From NCBI GenBank assembly GCA_029216955.1, contig JANAVB010015600.1, positions 30,288,374 through 30,352,373 on the forward strand: a DNA stretch of 64,000 bases, given 5' to 3'. Below the pieces are notes generated by a model. The model was given only the letters and a program-made list of their open reading frames with translations. It ran no database searches and was not told the origin of the DNA. Numbering within the stretch: the first letter of the stretch is position 1; the number at the start of each line of letters is the position of its first letter. Made by a program: the position numbers and the translations under genes. The DNA is from Iris pallida. Taxonomy: Eukaryota > Streptophyta > Magnoliopsida > Asparagales > Iridaceae. Of this stretch, positions 22,485 to 35,342 are shown one piece after another.

Positions 22485-25007
22485 GAGACTAAAAGTGTAG
22501 TGGTATTCGAACTAGAGTACCACTACAGCCTGCAGTAGGATTAGGATATATTTTGAAGGTACTCAATCACAGTTAGGACCCTTGAGAGATTCTCGGGACG
22601 ACCCTTGAGAATCTTATTTAACTTCGATTTGAAAACTCTTTTTCCTTGATTGATTTATCTTTACTTTCTGCTATTGAATTTGATTTTGATGGATTATTAT
22701 TGAATTTGAGTTTGTATTTATTGATTTTGAAGGATGATTATTGAATTTTAAATTTTGATGATAGTTGTTGCATCAGAGTTTGTATTTTCATGGATTTTTG
22801 TTCATTTTTGGATTTTGATGTTCGTTGATAAATTTGAATTAATTTTTGAGTATTCATTGTTGATTTAAATTAATTTTGTCAAGATGAAATTATATGGGCG
22901 AGGTCATCTAAGTTATGGAGTCTAGTCTTCTACAGTCATATTAGCCAGCATGGTGAGGACATATAGTTTGACTTGGATATATCTCTCGGGTGTGGGAATT
23001 TAAGGTTTTTGCAGCCAAGCTAGCGGCATCGCAAAAATGTTAAATACCATGATTTTAGAGGTATGTGCCTAAGTCGAGGACTCTGTGATTATCGTAGCCT
23101 TGCTTACTAGTATGACGAGGATTTAGTGTACCATGATTTTGGACAGACGCATATGATTATCAGATTGTACCTTAAATGTTTTCGAAACATGTTTTCTCTA
23201 CTTTTGTTTCTGTCCTTCAAAAAAAAATTAATTATTAATTGTTTTGTTTTGTTTGCTTCTCATTATTTAACTTAAGAGTAGGTTTGCTTGTTTTTATAAA
23301 CCTTTGCGTAACTTCTTGCTATGAGTTTCTTCTTAATGCAATGAATCGATAATTTTGCTAGACTTTATCTTGGATTTAATAATTTAGCTCTGGATTTCAA
23401 AATGGTTCTTCTTTAAATAGATAAGCAAAACAGATTTTATCGTTATTTCTTCCTTGCTATTATTCTTGTATTAAATAATAACAATAAAACTGTCTTGATT
23501 ACGTCAATCACCTGCTTGCAATCTTGGTAGGAATCTAAATGTTAGTCTTAACGTAGAAATAATTTTTTTATATATTAGAACATGAGAATATGTATATGAA
23601 TATATATAGCAGATACTTTGCCTAACACATATGCATGCTACACTTGATTTTTCCACCTATCTAAATACATATTAATATGTTGTTGATGTTTAAATTGTCA
23701 AAACCCCAATATTTCTGGTTCTCTGCTTTTTCATGTTTAAATTCGTAATTTAAATATAAATTTCATATTATTAGTTATGTTTACATCACTGCACATGTAT
23801 GTTATACGTGGGGTTTCAATTCAAAATTTTGGTCGAGTTTTGTGTTTAAATTTGTAAAATCTGAGACTGTGTGCATGTTAACCCTTGATGCGGGATTCCA
23901 AATGTTAGTTCAAATTGCTGTTTTATTTCTTAAATGTAATATTTGAGCTATATACCTTGTGGGAAGTAGGGGTATAAATTTAGGTTTCATATTCTTACAT
24001 GTTAGTTGTGATAAACATTGAGTTGGTTTTTAATGTTCAAATTTTTCCAAAATCCTGAAAACTAGTTACATGTTAACATTTTTACATAGATTTCCATATT
24101 TAGTTAAATTTCAGATTTAATATATAATATTGAACTGTGTGCATAGATAAATGTATGGATAGTATGTTAGGGTTTTATTTCTATCATGTTAGGATGTATT
24201 AGGACCATTGAGATGGGTTGCGATGTTTCAAAATCCTAAAATCTGAGACTGCATTATGTTAATATTTCACTGTTTTAAATGTTAGCTTATTTTTTGACTT
24301 TGCATGTAAATGCTGAACTAAAACTGGGTTTAACCTTTCAATACTAGGCTATAACCCTGTACAAGGACACACACACACACCCTCTTTATATATATGTATA
24401 AGGTTAGCCATGCATGTTATGAGTGAATAAGTTGCGTATTGTAGATTGTTTAACCAAAATGCCATGATTAGTGTAACTTGATAGCTGTTGTTTTGGAACC
24501 CAATTTCTCATATACAATTTCATATGTATTCACGTACATACACGCCTACTATCTAACCATATGAACATGTCCCTATACACATAATGCCAGCTTTTCCCTC
24601 TCTAACGCTCTATATATATATATTGTGATTGGATTTCAATGCAAGTGACTTTCAATTCTTTAACTTTGAAATTGATTTTTTTGTACCCTTTTAGATTATT
24701 GGAAGTTACCTTTCTTATTTTTATATATTTTTTTATAGAGTACCAACTTTCACATAGGATGGTAGACTGTCTTACAGTTTTGATGATTTGTTATTTCTGT
24801 TTTTTTTTCAGTTTAGCACTCTAGATTTCTTGTGTGTTTGATAACCTATGACCATCTTGGTTTAGCATGACTAGTATACCTAGATGAGACTTTCACTACC
24901 ACCGTATGCAATGACCCTGTATGTCGTCCTTTTGATCACATGATTTGTTTTAATTTGGGACTTTGATTGTGGCGGTTTGACCTAGAGGGAGTATGGACAT
25001 TTTAATT

Positions 25008-25040
25008 TCAAGGACAAAATTTTTCTAAGGTGGGTAGAGT
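25008..25040 (+). promoter_or_regulatory. Polypurine tract of B2
   Basis: CTAAGGTGGGTAGAGT lies directly before the 3' LTR and shares its sequence with the tracts of elements A and D. Confidence 0.8.
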
Positions 25041-26070
25041 TATAGCACCCAGTTTCCCAAATGAGGGTAATTTTGAAATTTTGTGTTTATAATTATTTTA
25101 ATAATGATATTTAATTCATGATATGATTTTTGGTGATTTTAAATTATTTTAAAATTATTTAAATCAATGACTTGTGGTTTTGACGTTTTGCTAGTGAAAC
25201 CATAGAAACTGTTGATCTAGAGCCTAACCATGTGATTATGATATTTTAATGTCATTTTTGGCCTAAGGATATTTTTGCATTTGACCCCTTTGAATTATTT
25301 TGATATTATTTTATTATTTATGATATTGTTTTGGGGTTATTTGAGTCGGGTTCGAATTTCAACTCAATCCGACTTGAAACGGGGACCCGGGGGTAGTTTG
25401 ACTCTAGTAGGACCCACACACTAGTTAGGCATGGCCCACATGATATTAATTTTAGTCCACATGATAGAAATATTTTAGTTAGAGGTTAGACTAATTATTA
25501 TGGATAAGGTTAGTGTGATTAGAGACTTTAGAATAACTAATTTAGCCCCAACCAATTAGCCCTTTCCTAATACTCATAGAATAGGTTTGTGGGGGCATTT
25601 TGGACCTTACCATAATAGGACAAATAGCCCCATATGGACAGCCACTTTGGGAGAGGATAGGCTCAAGTTCATTTCATTATTCTCATCCACACTCTCTCTC
25701 TTGTTCTTCCCCAAATTCCTAGAGAGCAATCCCTAGCAATTTTTCCACCAAATCCTTCCATTTCGCCACCAAATCATCTTCTTTCCTTCTCCATTCTAGC
25801 AAAGGAGGAAGCTACCCAAGTTTGGGAGGATTCGGAGCTCGTTCGTGTCCTCTTGGAATCTCTACGTGTCGGTGTCGCTCCGGGAAGGCTTTTCTTCGAT
25901 TCGATCTACCGGGAAGTATAAATCCCTTCTCCTTTTCATTTCCTCATGCATATAGGTCTATTTTGAACCTATAGGAATGACCCCCACGGTTGTATCTCCA
26001 TTTGTGTCCATTTTGTGTCCATTTGGAGGTCATAGGAGTGTCATTTGTGTTGTGGATGTGTTCATGTTAC

Positions 26071-26164
<94 letters not shown>

Positions 26165-28920
26165 AATGAGAGTGTATCTATATTTATATATGTAATAAAT
26201 GGTTCATGATGATTATATAATCAAGTTTGTGAGTGTGGTTCCTCATATTATTATTGCTATTATTGTTGTGGATAATTAGGATATATATTGTGTATTCTTT
26301 TGGCTCAAACTATTTAAATCCGTCATGATTTTTATCCACGTTTTTAATTTCAGCCCTAACTTAGAAATGTCATAACTTCTAGCTCAAAGCTCGGTTTAAT
26401 CTTCCGTTTTTTTTTAAAAGAAGCGTATTGAAGTTAGCTTTCCAAAAACATATATTAATAGGCCTAATTCTTTATGTAACTTTCTGGAGAATTATTTGAG
26501 TGTCAGCTGTACGAAAGACAAACGCGTTCTCGGTGTTTTCGCGATTCTGGGAGTTTCCGGAAACGAAAACGCGATCCGTTTGAAGTTTCGGAAAGCTAAC
26601 ACATAGATATATAACATAATTTAATCCTAGAATTTATTTCATGCTGATTTGGTACAGTATTGATTATTAGTAGGAGTTACTATTCGACATATGCATTTTG
26701 TTCACCCTTGTGTGTAATATAATGTTCTATTTGATTTTAATCCATGTTATGTATATACATTATGTAACTAAATAGAGAATGCAAGCATGAGTAAATGGTT
26801 AAATAAATGATGTATGAGGTGTAAGTATCCTATCTAATGTAAGAATGTATAAGTATGGCTTGTAATGAATATGTAGGTTCCATAGTATGTAATGTATGGT
26901 GCATGTAGTAGTGCAAGAGAATAAATGAATGATGAATGAATGCAAGCTTGAATGTAATGTAATAATAGATGTAATGTATGCAATATACAAGTTAATGAGA
27001 TGTAATATTCTATGTTAACACAAATCCTATATTACCTCATGTACCCCCCTTACACTATGTTGACACTATCACACTTGACACATTATTCACTTACACTTTG
27101 ACACTCTTTGATATGTATACACTATGTATGCCCATTTAACCCTCACTTGCCCCTTTGCCATGTTCACATACACACACATAGCCTCTTAAATAAGTATTTA
27201 TGAATATAGTTAACTTAGCTATGTATGTATATTATATATATGTAGCATATTGTGTTGTAATATATATAAGTTTATATAACCATTTGAAATGCCATAATTA
27301 TAGACCTAATGTTGAATACCAATATATGTATGTGTATATATGTGTAGACATATATAGCTTAAAGTAATAGATTACCTAGTGTATATCCAATGTGAATTCT
27401 TGCCTATTTGAGTATTTAATAATTGCATGCTATATAGAGTCGGGTGTATGTTGGCTTGTATAGCCTTGTATTGATGTGTGCTTGCTAGGATAGTCTTTGT
27501 TAGGCCTAGTAAGACTTGCTGGGTTAGGACATGACCTAGTTTGACCTAGTTTGACTAGTGCAGTTGACCAGAGTTGACCAAGGGTTGACTTTGGCCTAGT
27601 TGACCTAGATTCATGTAGAATGCATTGTAGTGCTTTATATTACCCTTCTGGACATGTTGTGACTTGTGCTGTTCTAATTAGGAGCCAGACACCTCTCCTC
27701 GGACAGTATCTTTACCTTGGACATTCAGATATCAGGCGAGTACATTCACTGATAGTTTTCATTGTCTTGATATCTGCTATATCCGATTCAGTTGTAGTGT
27801 CTTACTTGATTCTCAGACACGATATTTCACGGACTAGTATATGTCGGATCCTGTCATGAGATATTGTTTCCGGATTACTTGGTATATTGGTACATGACTC
27901 GATTTGTTACTTGTACTTGTATAGACATGGACTTGGGAGTGGGCTGATCACCTATTCTTAAACCTCGTGTCATGACGTGTTATGACCGGATCTTTTATAC
28001 TATTTGGGAATGGGGAGTTATTAGTGGTTGTGTGTCAAAATACCCACTTGTTGTTTCACACTTGTACTCGACACTTGTTTATAGCTACTTGAACTTTCCA
28101 TGGTAACCAGCCTTATCTTCACACTTATTGTTTCACACTTGTTATTTGTTCGTAGCCGGTCAGATGGAAAGCTCGAACATGTTTACCAAACCGATCACAT
28201 GATGCACTAATAATTCAAGGCACCTTTTCATATTTATTTATCCTATGAGGCTAAGTTCTATTCGGGAGAAGAGTTACAACCCCGGTCCTTGTTTGGTTTA
28301 AGGGTTGTAACTCGGCTCCCGGATAGTTCCTAAGCAATCCTACATATATATTGTTGTTCTATTCGGTACTCACACCTATTATACATTTCCTGCTGGTTTT
28401 ACCCTGTACTTTACATATCTTTGTCTTGTATTTCATTATTACTGTCTCTTATAGTATTTGTCAATTCATATGGAACTGTTGTTGGTGTTTGTACTTGCTC
28501 ATTTTCCTGACAGGATGCGTTGACAAATTTTACAGATAGCTTGGAGATTTCCTGCTAGTCTAGAGGAGCCACATTAGAGGTTGTTTAGTTAGCTTTTCTC
28601 AGTTGTCTGGAGTTGTATTTACTTGTGGATTACTGTATTTGAGTTTGAGATGTATTCTGAGTTTGTACCTTAGACACTTAGACTTCTATCTGTTGTATCT
28701 CTTTTCGATTTCATGTTTTATCTATCTTCCTTTATGCTCTATCTTAGATGTGATTGAGTTTACATTCTGCTATGTCACCCCCATTCGGGGAGTATAAACT
28801 GTTTAGTCTTATACTGTTAGATGTATTGAGACCTAGGACAGCGTTCTACCGCCGACACTACGGCGTAGGCTGGGCGTTGTTACATTCTCGTGCCCTAACT
28901 CTAGGGTGCGGGTCGTGACA
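25041..28920 (+). repeat. Element B2 3' LTR
   Basis: This 3880-bp copy of 18590-22457 has its first dinucleotide mutated from TG to TA. The hairpin is at 28262-28325 and the AT run at 26071-26160. Confidence 0.93.
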
Positions 28921-28925
28921 CACAA

Positions 28926-29637
28926 CGACAAAGCTTGACAATGATGAAGATGGCACATCGGTCGACATTCGTAAGTATAGAGGTATGATCGGTAGCTTAC
29001 TTTATTTAACTGCTAGCCGTCCTGATATCATGTTTAGTGTTCGCTTGTGTGCACGATATCAAGCCAATCCAAAGGAATCACATTTGAGTGCCGTTAAGCG
29101 CATTTTTTGTTATCTCAAAGGCACCATTAATATGGGTCTTTGGTATCCGAAATCCTCATCCTTTGAGCTTCACGGCTTTTCGGATGCGAATTTTGCCGGA
29201 TGCAAGATTGACCGAAAAAGCACCAGTGGCACATATCAATTCTTCGAGATGTCTTTGGTATCGTGGTTTAGTAAGAAGCAAAATTCTGTTGCTCTTTCAA
29301 CCACTGAGGCAGAATATATTGCGGCTGGCTGTTGTTGTGCACAAATTCTTTGGATATCCCAACACTTTTAGATTATGGCATTTCTCATTCTTACACCCCT
29401 ATTAAATGTGATAACACTAGCTCTATCAATCTCACAAAAAACCTAATTTGTCACTCACGCACGAAGCACATTGAAATTAGATACCATTTTCTTCGTGACC
29501 ATCAACAAAAGGGAGATATTCGTCTTGAATTTATTGATACTACCTATCAATTAGCCGATATTTTCATAAAACCGCTCCCGGAAGATCGCTTCACCTTCCT
29601 TTGTCGTGAACTAGGCATTTTATCTTTTGATCCATAA
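28926..29637 (+). pseudogene. Copia B pol, second part: end of reverse transcriptase and RNase H
   Basis: Continues the frame cut at 18589. It begins with YRGMIGSLLYLTASRPDIMF (28979 on), then the RNase H motifs DANFAGCKIDRKSTSG and ALSTTEAEYIA. A one-base loss near 29365 shifts the frame, and the C-terminal part (IKCDNTSSINLTKN to the TAA at 29635-29637) is read in another frame. The end QLADIFIKPL is the normal C-terminus of copia pol. Confidence 0.92.
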
Positions 29638-29644
29638 TCTCCCT

Positions 29645-29766
29645 CGGCCGGCACACCGACGGTATACAGCGGTATACCTGCGGCATGCCGTTTTTCGATT
29701 CAGAATTACGTTCTGTTTCGAAACTCGACATACCGTCGGTACACGTCGGCATACCGCCGGTATGCC
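29645..29766. repeat. LTR-type palindromes between pol and third ORF
   Basis: Contains CGGCACACCGACGGTATAC, GCGGTATACCTGCGGCATGC and GGCATACCGCCGGTATGCC. The last has 9-bp arms around one base. They are the same kind of palindrome as in the LTR array, but here they lie inside the element, upstream of a TATA box and an ORF. Confidence 0.8.
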
Positions 29767-29960
29767 GGATGGAGGCGGACAGAACATCAAATCAGGGTCT
29801 GGGCCCACCTTTCTTCTCTACTTCCTTTATTCTTTTCAAAACCTACTTTTATTCCCTCTCATCCATCCAATCTATCATAACTACACATCTCTTCACCTCC
29901 CATCTCATTTATTACTCTTCCATCACATCCCCCCTTTCAACTCCTCTTTTACTCCACCCT

Positions 29961-29968
29961 TATAAATT
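29961..29968 (+). promoter_or_regulatory. Putative internal TATA box before third ORF of copia B
   Basis: TATAAATT lies about 195 nt after the internal palindromes and 179 nt before the ATG at 30140. A pyrimidine-rich leader like that of the LTR lies between. Confidence 0.5.
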
Positions 29969-30139
29969 CCAACCCACCACCTCTTCGACTCCCTTCTTTA
30001 ACACTCCTCTACAACCGTTCCCACCCTCCTCCCCTTTCAAAATCCATCTTTTCATCTTCCTCCTCCTCTTTAAAATCCTCTTTTCTCTATTACTTCTCCT
30101 ACTCCTCCTTCATCCACTCCAAAAACCTAATCTCTCTTC

Positions 30140-31336
30140 ATGGCAAACCCCAAGCGTCCTCGCTCCTCCTCCTACTTGTTCAACCCATTCATCCCGGTGG
30201 CCCAACCTTACGGGTACGACCAACGGATCTTTTCCAACTCTTTGGCGGCCGAGCTATGGTTCCAGCACTTCGTTCATCACAATGTCTTCAAGGGACGGGC
30301 GATAAATTGGAACCTCTTTTCCGGTCACGTCTCCTTGTTTGACGAGGCCGGACTCTCCTCTCTAATTCGGTGCCAAATACCCGTCTACCCCGCTGCTGTC
30401 CGACTATTCTATTGCAACTTGGTCGGGGACGATGATCACCCCGCCATTCAGTCTATGGTCAATGACCGTCACTTCCGTCTCACATCTCGGGACATCGGGC
30501 ACATCCTCGACATCCCAAAAAAAGGGGAAGCCTTGCCATCCTTGGCTGCTCTTTATTCCTCGGTGGCGTCACCCTTCGACGAGTTCTGCCGTATCATCTA
30601 CAAGGGCCCCAACCCTCCTGCCATCCCGGCCCTCTCTGTACAGCTGGAGCCGTTTTACTACGAGCTCGATAGGATAGTATTCCATACACTATTTCCTAAG
30701 GGCGGGAACTACGACGCCATTACCGGTGATGCCTTCGTCTGCATGTATTATCTCTATGCCCGGAAGCCCTTCTCCTTCTCGAAGACACTCCTTCTGCTCT
30801 TCCGGCGTGTCATGCCCACGGAAAAGCAGAACCTCTACTACGGCTCCTTTATCACTCTGCTTCTGGAAGCCCGACAAGTTGACCTATCTCTTTGCTCCTC
30901 GGATAGCGTCCCCTCCTATCTTGCTGTCTTCCGTTTCCTTAGTGGCGCATCTACTTCACGTGCCTCGTCTTCCCAAGAGCAACCGACATCCTCTCCTGCT
31001 GCTCCCACACCTACTCCTCCCGCTTCGGGCCATTATATATCGTTGACTCAGCAGCACTTTGATATGCGTATGGCCCAAGCGGAGGAGCAGATGCGGGCCC
31101 ACACTCGTGGCCTTGGTGCCCTGATCCAGTCCCGTTTCCACGATCAGGGGTACTTTATTCAGCGCACTCTTCAGGACCGGAATGCTTTTCTAGATCTTAA
31201 TCTTCAGGATCCTATGTACCAGGCCCCGCGCTTCTCTGATCCCAATGCCTATGGGTTTATGTACCCTGACGGCATTGATCCTTTTGGCGCCTTCCAGCAG
31301 GCTCAGGGTGATGGCGACGATCCGGCTGATGAGTAG
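30140..31336 (+). CDS. Third ORF of SIRE-type copia element (env-like position), intact
   Basis: A 398-residue open frame after pol, with good start context and no disruption, although gag and pol of the same element are full of stops. The N-terminal two-thirds (residues about 40-265, with FKGRAINW, VRLFYCNLVG and LDIPKKGE) resembles the plant-transposon protein domain found in the extra ORF of SIRE, Athila and Tat elements. The match is from memory. A Ser/Pro/Thr-rich linker (about 270-300) leads to a helical, coiled-coil-like segment (about 300-350) and an acidic tail. I see no signal peptide or convincing membrane helix, so env-like describes position only. Its function is unknown. Confidence 0.82.
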   Translation: MANPKRPRSSSYLFNPFIPVAQPYGYDQRIFSNSLAAELWFQHFVHHNVFKGRAINWNLFSGHVSLFDEAGLSSLIRCQIPVYPAAVRLFYCNLVGDDDHPAIQSMVNDRHFRLTSRDIGHILDIPKKGEALPSLAALYSSVASPFDEFCRIIYKGPNPPAIPALSVQLEPFYYELDRIVFHTLFPKGGNYDAITGDAFVCMYYLYARKPFSFSKTLLLLFRRVMPTEKQNLYYGSFITLLLEARQVDLSLCSSDSVPSYLAVFRFLSGASTSRASSSQEQPTSSPAAPTPTPPASGHYISLTQQHFDMRMAQAEEQMRAHTRGLGALIQSRFHDQGYFIQRTLQDRNAFLDLNLQDPMYQAPRFSDPNAYGFMYPDGIDPFGAFQQAQGDGDDPADE

Positions 31337-31762
31337 GGACGGATTCGCTTTTGGATGATGGTCTCGTTTTATGCGTGTTTTAGTTTTATGTGTTTGTTTT
31401 TATGTTGTCTTTTGTGGTCCTTCGGGGACCGGTGTGTGGTTGGTACCAGTTATTTGCAGTCCTTCGGGGACTTTATCTGTGGTTATCTCTAGTATTCGGC
31501 TCTCGTTGAGGAGAGTCTTTCTATTACCTTATGCTATGTGTGTGTCGGGCATGTATTCACTTTTCACTTCAAAATATTAATACATGCTTTTCTTTATATG
31601 TTCTTGTCATTATCATTATGCACATTTTCTATTATTATCCCCATCTTTGACTATGTGACAAAGGGGGAAAAATCGTATTGAGGGGGAGCTGTCTACCTAC
31701 GAGGGAGCTACTCCCTGAAGATGCTATCTCTCTATTTTGTCAATTATCAAAATGGGGGAGTT
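31337..31762 (+). promoter_or_regulatory. Copia B 3' untranslated stretch with two purine tracts
   Basis: Holds AAAGGGGGAAAAAT and TTGAGGGGGAG (31659-31690) and the LTR-adjacent AAAATGGGGGAGTT (31749-31762). Paired tracts are typical of SIRE/Maximus elements. No gene is seen here. Confidence 0.8.
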
Positions 31763-33054
31763 TGTTGACACATTTTATTTTGATTATTAACAGCATCTTC
31801 GTAGTTTAGTCTTCTATTCTCCAGATTCAAATATTATCATAAGATCTACTACTGGAGTTCTTCCGTTCAAGCGCAATCATCCTTTACATTGAAGACTGAA
31901 GCAGTTACCGGCGTTTCCTGTATAAGACGGCGTCTTCCTGCTTAGAGTCTCTGTGTCTGTACAAGTCTAGGTATATTTGTAAACACCTAAGGACGGAGGA
32001 CAAGTCAAAAATCAAATACCTACAGAGCGGCATACCGGCGGCATGCTCCGGCATACCGGCGGTATACCGTTTTTAGAGCTCAGAAAGTTGCTGTGACGAA
32101 TAGTCGGCATACCAGCGGCATGCTCCGGCATACCGGCGGTATACCGATTTTTATGTCCAGAAAGTTGCTGTGACAAATTGTCGGCATACCGGCGACATGC
32201 TCCGGCATACCGACGGTATACCGCTTTTAGCGACCCAAAAGTTGCTGTGACAAATTGTCGGCATACCGACGGCATGCTCCGACATACCAGCGGTATACCG
32301 TTTTTAGCAACCCAAAACTTGCTGTGACAAATTGTCGGCATACCGGCGGCATGCTCCGGCATACCGGCGGTATACCGAGTTTCAAATATTTGGTTTTTGA
32401 ATTGCCCTGACTAGCATTAATGGCAGCATTTAATGCTCTCAAACGGTCATTAATATGACCGTTACTATTTGACCGGTATACCGACGGTATGCCGCTGCAT
32501 ACCGACGGCATGCCGGTTTGTCTGTATTCAGAGCATTAAATGCCACCAACTCTTGGTTCTCCTATAAAAGAAAGCTCTCTCTCTCTTGAGCTTTCTTACC
32601 AACTCTTACCATAAATTTTCCAACAACCAAGAGCTCCACCATTAATACTCTTCCAAGCTTTTCATTGTCATCCTCTCCCAAAGTGCTAGAGTATTAAAGA
32701 GTTGTACATTTCGATCTTTACGTGTTAGAAGATCAACAAGTTCTCTTCTCTTTTGTTTGAAGTTGGCGAGCCTTCGTAAGAAAACTCGTGTGTAGAAGTT
32801 GGCGAGTCTTCGGATCCAAACTCGTATTGAAGTTGGCGAGTTCTTCGGATCCAAACTCGTGTGTACTATTTGGTTAAATAGTGGATTAAAGCCGGAGAGA
32901 GTTTCGGGACTGGATTGCCTCAAAAGAGGATACCAGGATACATCCTTGCGTTTGATCTTTCTACTCTTTACTTTCAATTGTCTTTATTGCTTCAATTGTT
33001 GTAGTTAATTTTTAATTTCCCTATTCACCCCCCCCCCCCCTCTAGGGTTCTACA
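31763..33054 (+). repeat. Copia B 3' LTR
   Basis: This 1292-bp LTR matches 12978-14282, with a shorter CT run and a longer C run near its end. The palindromic 77-bp array is at 32030-32385. Confidence 0.93.
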
Positions 33055-34901
33055 TAGGAACATAGACATGCCAGCTGTATTTATACGAAGTACACTCCAA
33101 TATATGAAAACCTCGTATGAATATATAAGCTGTAAAATGCAGTAGAACCATAACTAATCTCATCCACACAAAATAAATGAATAAAAGATATCATAAAATG
33201 AGAATGAATTTTCTTGATACAATATGTTGGGCGAAAACAAATCCACTACCAACAAAATAAGGAAAAGTACATAGAAAATGAAATAAGTAGCGTGCGAAAC
33301 GAAGACGATCCAAGTGCAATCATCCTCGAGAAATAGCAATGAACACGGCTAGAGCTAAAGCACCTGTGAAAGACAATAGCACACACCTGAAGAGATAACC
33401 AGGTCCTCAGAGGGACGTAACAAGACATATAATATCATGCCATATAAAATGAATAAATATTGCTCAAATAAATAAGTAAATCGAATTATAACATGGTCCA
33501 ATACGCACCTACTGAACGAGCGTACCATCCCCCCAACCAAACAAGGACAGGAGATGGTAAACTAATTCACGGCGACATATCTTTCCATGCTATGAATCTA
33601 ATATGGTATCCGAACCCCAACAAGGTTCAATACCTTCTCATCGAAGTAGTAAGTCACACCTACAACCAAACAAGGACAAGATGTGATGAACTAATCCACG
33701 ACAAGTTATTGTTCCGAGCCACGGTCAGATACAAGTACCCAAACCAAAAGTACTCGTACCTAACGGATAAAGGTGCCTAACCGTTCTAAGTGAAATGTAG
33801 TTAAGAACAATCCTTCCTACGCATGGGCCCTGGCTGAATAGGATCGGCATAGTCCGCCCTTGGGCACCAGAGGCCCCATCAGTAAGAGCATAATGTTCCG
33901 TAGAATCGTCAGTGGCCGTCTGTAATCATGGGTCATCAATCCCGTATCTCCAGCGGAGAGTCCGGATCACAAGGGAAGTGCATCGAAGCCCATACGCTAA
34001 GGAATTGTCCTCCCCGCCCAATGCCTACTCTGTTGTATCCACAACAGTAACATCTATAACCGCTAAGTCAAACTAGCATGCAACCTCTATTAGCGGTTAT
34101 TCCTATCGTACGGCTTGTACGTACTGGTGGCCAGCCAATCACGCACTTCCGTGTCCTACATGTGACACACAACTTCGAGTTACAACGTGTCAAGGCCAAT
34201 GAATGCAACACACAAGGTGGTCCCTTAAATCTAGGTTTAAATGTGTAAAAATATTATATAGCAGAAAATATAAATGAACAGTAAGTTCTAACAGGTTATG
34301 CCATGTATCACAGTTTATTTTGCATAAAAAAAATAATAAACAATGCATAAAATATGAGCTAAAATAAATAAACAGCAAATGGCAAGGTGTCTTGCCTGGT
34401 AGGACGCCTGGTGTGCCGCGATGATCAAGGTGACACGATCTGCAACTTCAGTGCAACAACTATGTGAGGTGACCTCGGTCGGTGGTACGGATAGTTCCAT
34501 TGGGTCCAGAAGGGTCAAGTTAGTTAGAATAGGCATATGGGAGTATGGAATTGGTGAGGAAACGGGAGTAATAGGACTGGTCATGGACAGAAGGATAATC
34601 AAAGGAATTTGAATAATTAGATACATTTACTATTTTAAGAAAATAATTATAACACTCGAAATTATATTAGTTTAAATAATTTCTAGGAAAATACTTGAAA
34701 ACTATAAATCGTTTTTAGACTAAAAATTCTAAATTTGTAAAAATATGATTCGAGATGGAGAACTATATTTTATTTAAATCACCAAAAATATTTTATAATT
34801 TTGAACTACATTTTTATAGGCCAAAATATTTTAATATATTTAGAAAACAAAACAATAATAGTACTATCATATACTTGTATCATAAAATATTGTATGCTAT
34901 C
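33055..34901 (-). mobile_element. Element C right LTR, second piece
   Basis: Continues C after the copia insertion. Read on the minus strand it is similar to 50220-51557 of element E. It contains hairpins at 33523-33559 and 33654-33686, a conserved acceptor-like block at 33384-33445 and the GGCAAG/CTTGCC palindrome at 34381-34396. No gene is seen. Confidence 0.8.
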
Positions 34902-35283
34902 TGTCACGACCCGCACCCGCTTTTCGGACGCGAGAGCGTGAGCAAGCCCAGCTACGTATCGAACGGACTCCAGCCCGACTCGAATACGTAAACGCTGTCA
35001 AGGCTATGGTATACTGCCAAATCATGGCAAACAAATCTACATCTCAACCCACAATAAGAATATTAAACAAGAATGAACAAGTATGGGTCGTGGTCTGCAG
35101 CCCACTATCATATATGTCCGATAAAACTCTAACGATAGTACAAGAGTCTAAAACTGAATCAGGAAACGTGATAAGGTAAGAAAGCATGAAAAGATAACAA
35201 CGTAATCATGATACCTGAATCCCACAAGAGTCGCAAAATCCTCCGCCATCCAAAACTACTAGCTAACTCCATGCAATCGCTAA

Positions 35284-35342
35284 ACCTGAGGAGATCATCA
35301 GGTCCTCAGAGGACATAGCAAGATACATAATATACATGCCTA
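35284..35342 (-). promoter_or_regulatory. Conserved acceptor-like block, element D left LTR
   Basis: On the minus strand it contains CTGAGGACCTGATGATCTCC followed by TCAG/GTTT. Near-identical blocks are at 33384-33445, 40082-40143, 51127-51186 and 60202-60268. Confidence 0.65.

Larger units (their letters stand above)
22458..25040 (+). mobile_element. Element B2 interior, non-coding
   Basis: These 2583 bp of AT-rich sequence have no open frame resembling gag, pol or a cellular gene. They start with the primer site and end with a purine tract preceded by TTTCAAGGACAAAATT. Confidence 0.85.
18590..28920 (+). mobile_element. Element B2: non-coding large-LTR element inside copia B
   Basis: It is 10331 bp long with 3.87-kb LTRs around a 2583-bp interior without any gag or pol. 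The flanking CACAA (18585-18589 and 28921-28925) is a perfect target duplication, and the copia reading frame continues on the other side. A tRNA-Ile primer site and an AAGGTGGGTAGAG purine tract mark it as gypsy-type and plus-strand. This is the LARD class of non-autonomous elements. About eight or nine differences in the first 370 LTR bases (roughly 2%) suggest a recent insertion, younger than copia B. Confidence 0.92.
12978..33054 (+). mobile_element. Copia element B, SIRE/Maximus type, split by element B2
   Basis: Ty1/copia element with 1.3-kb LTRs (TGTTG...CTACA), an initiator-Met primer site, gag, protease, integrase, reverse transcriptase and RNase H in the order typical of copia. It also has a third ORF after pol and purine tracts before the 3' LTR. 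The long gag, the second ORF-like domain and the doubled purine tract are typical of the SIRE/Maximus lineage. The flanks TAGTA and TAGGA form a target duplication with one mismatch. B2 interrupts the reverse transcriptase at 18589/18590. Gag-pol is inactivated by several stops, but the third ORF is open. Confidence 0.92.
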
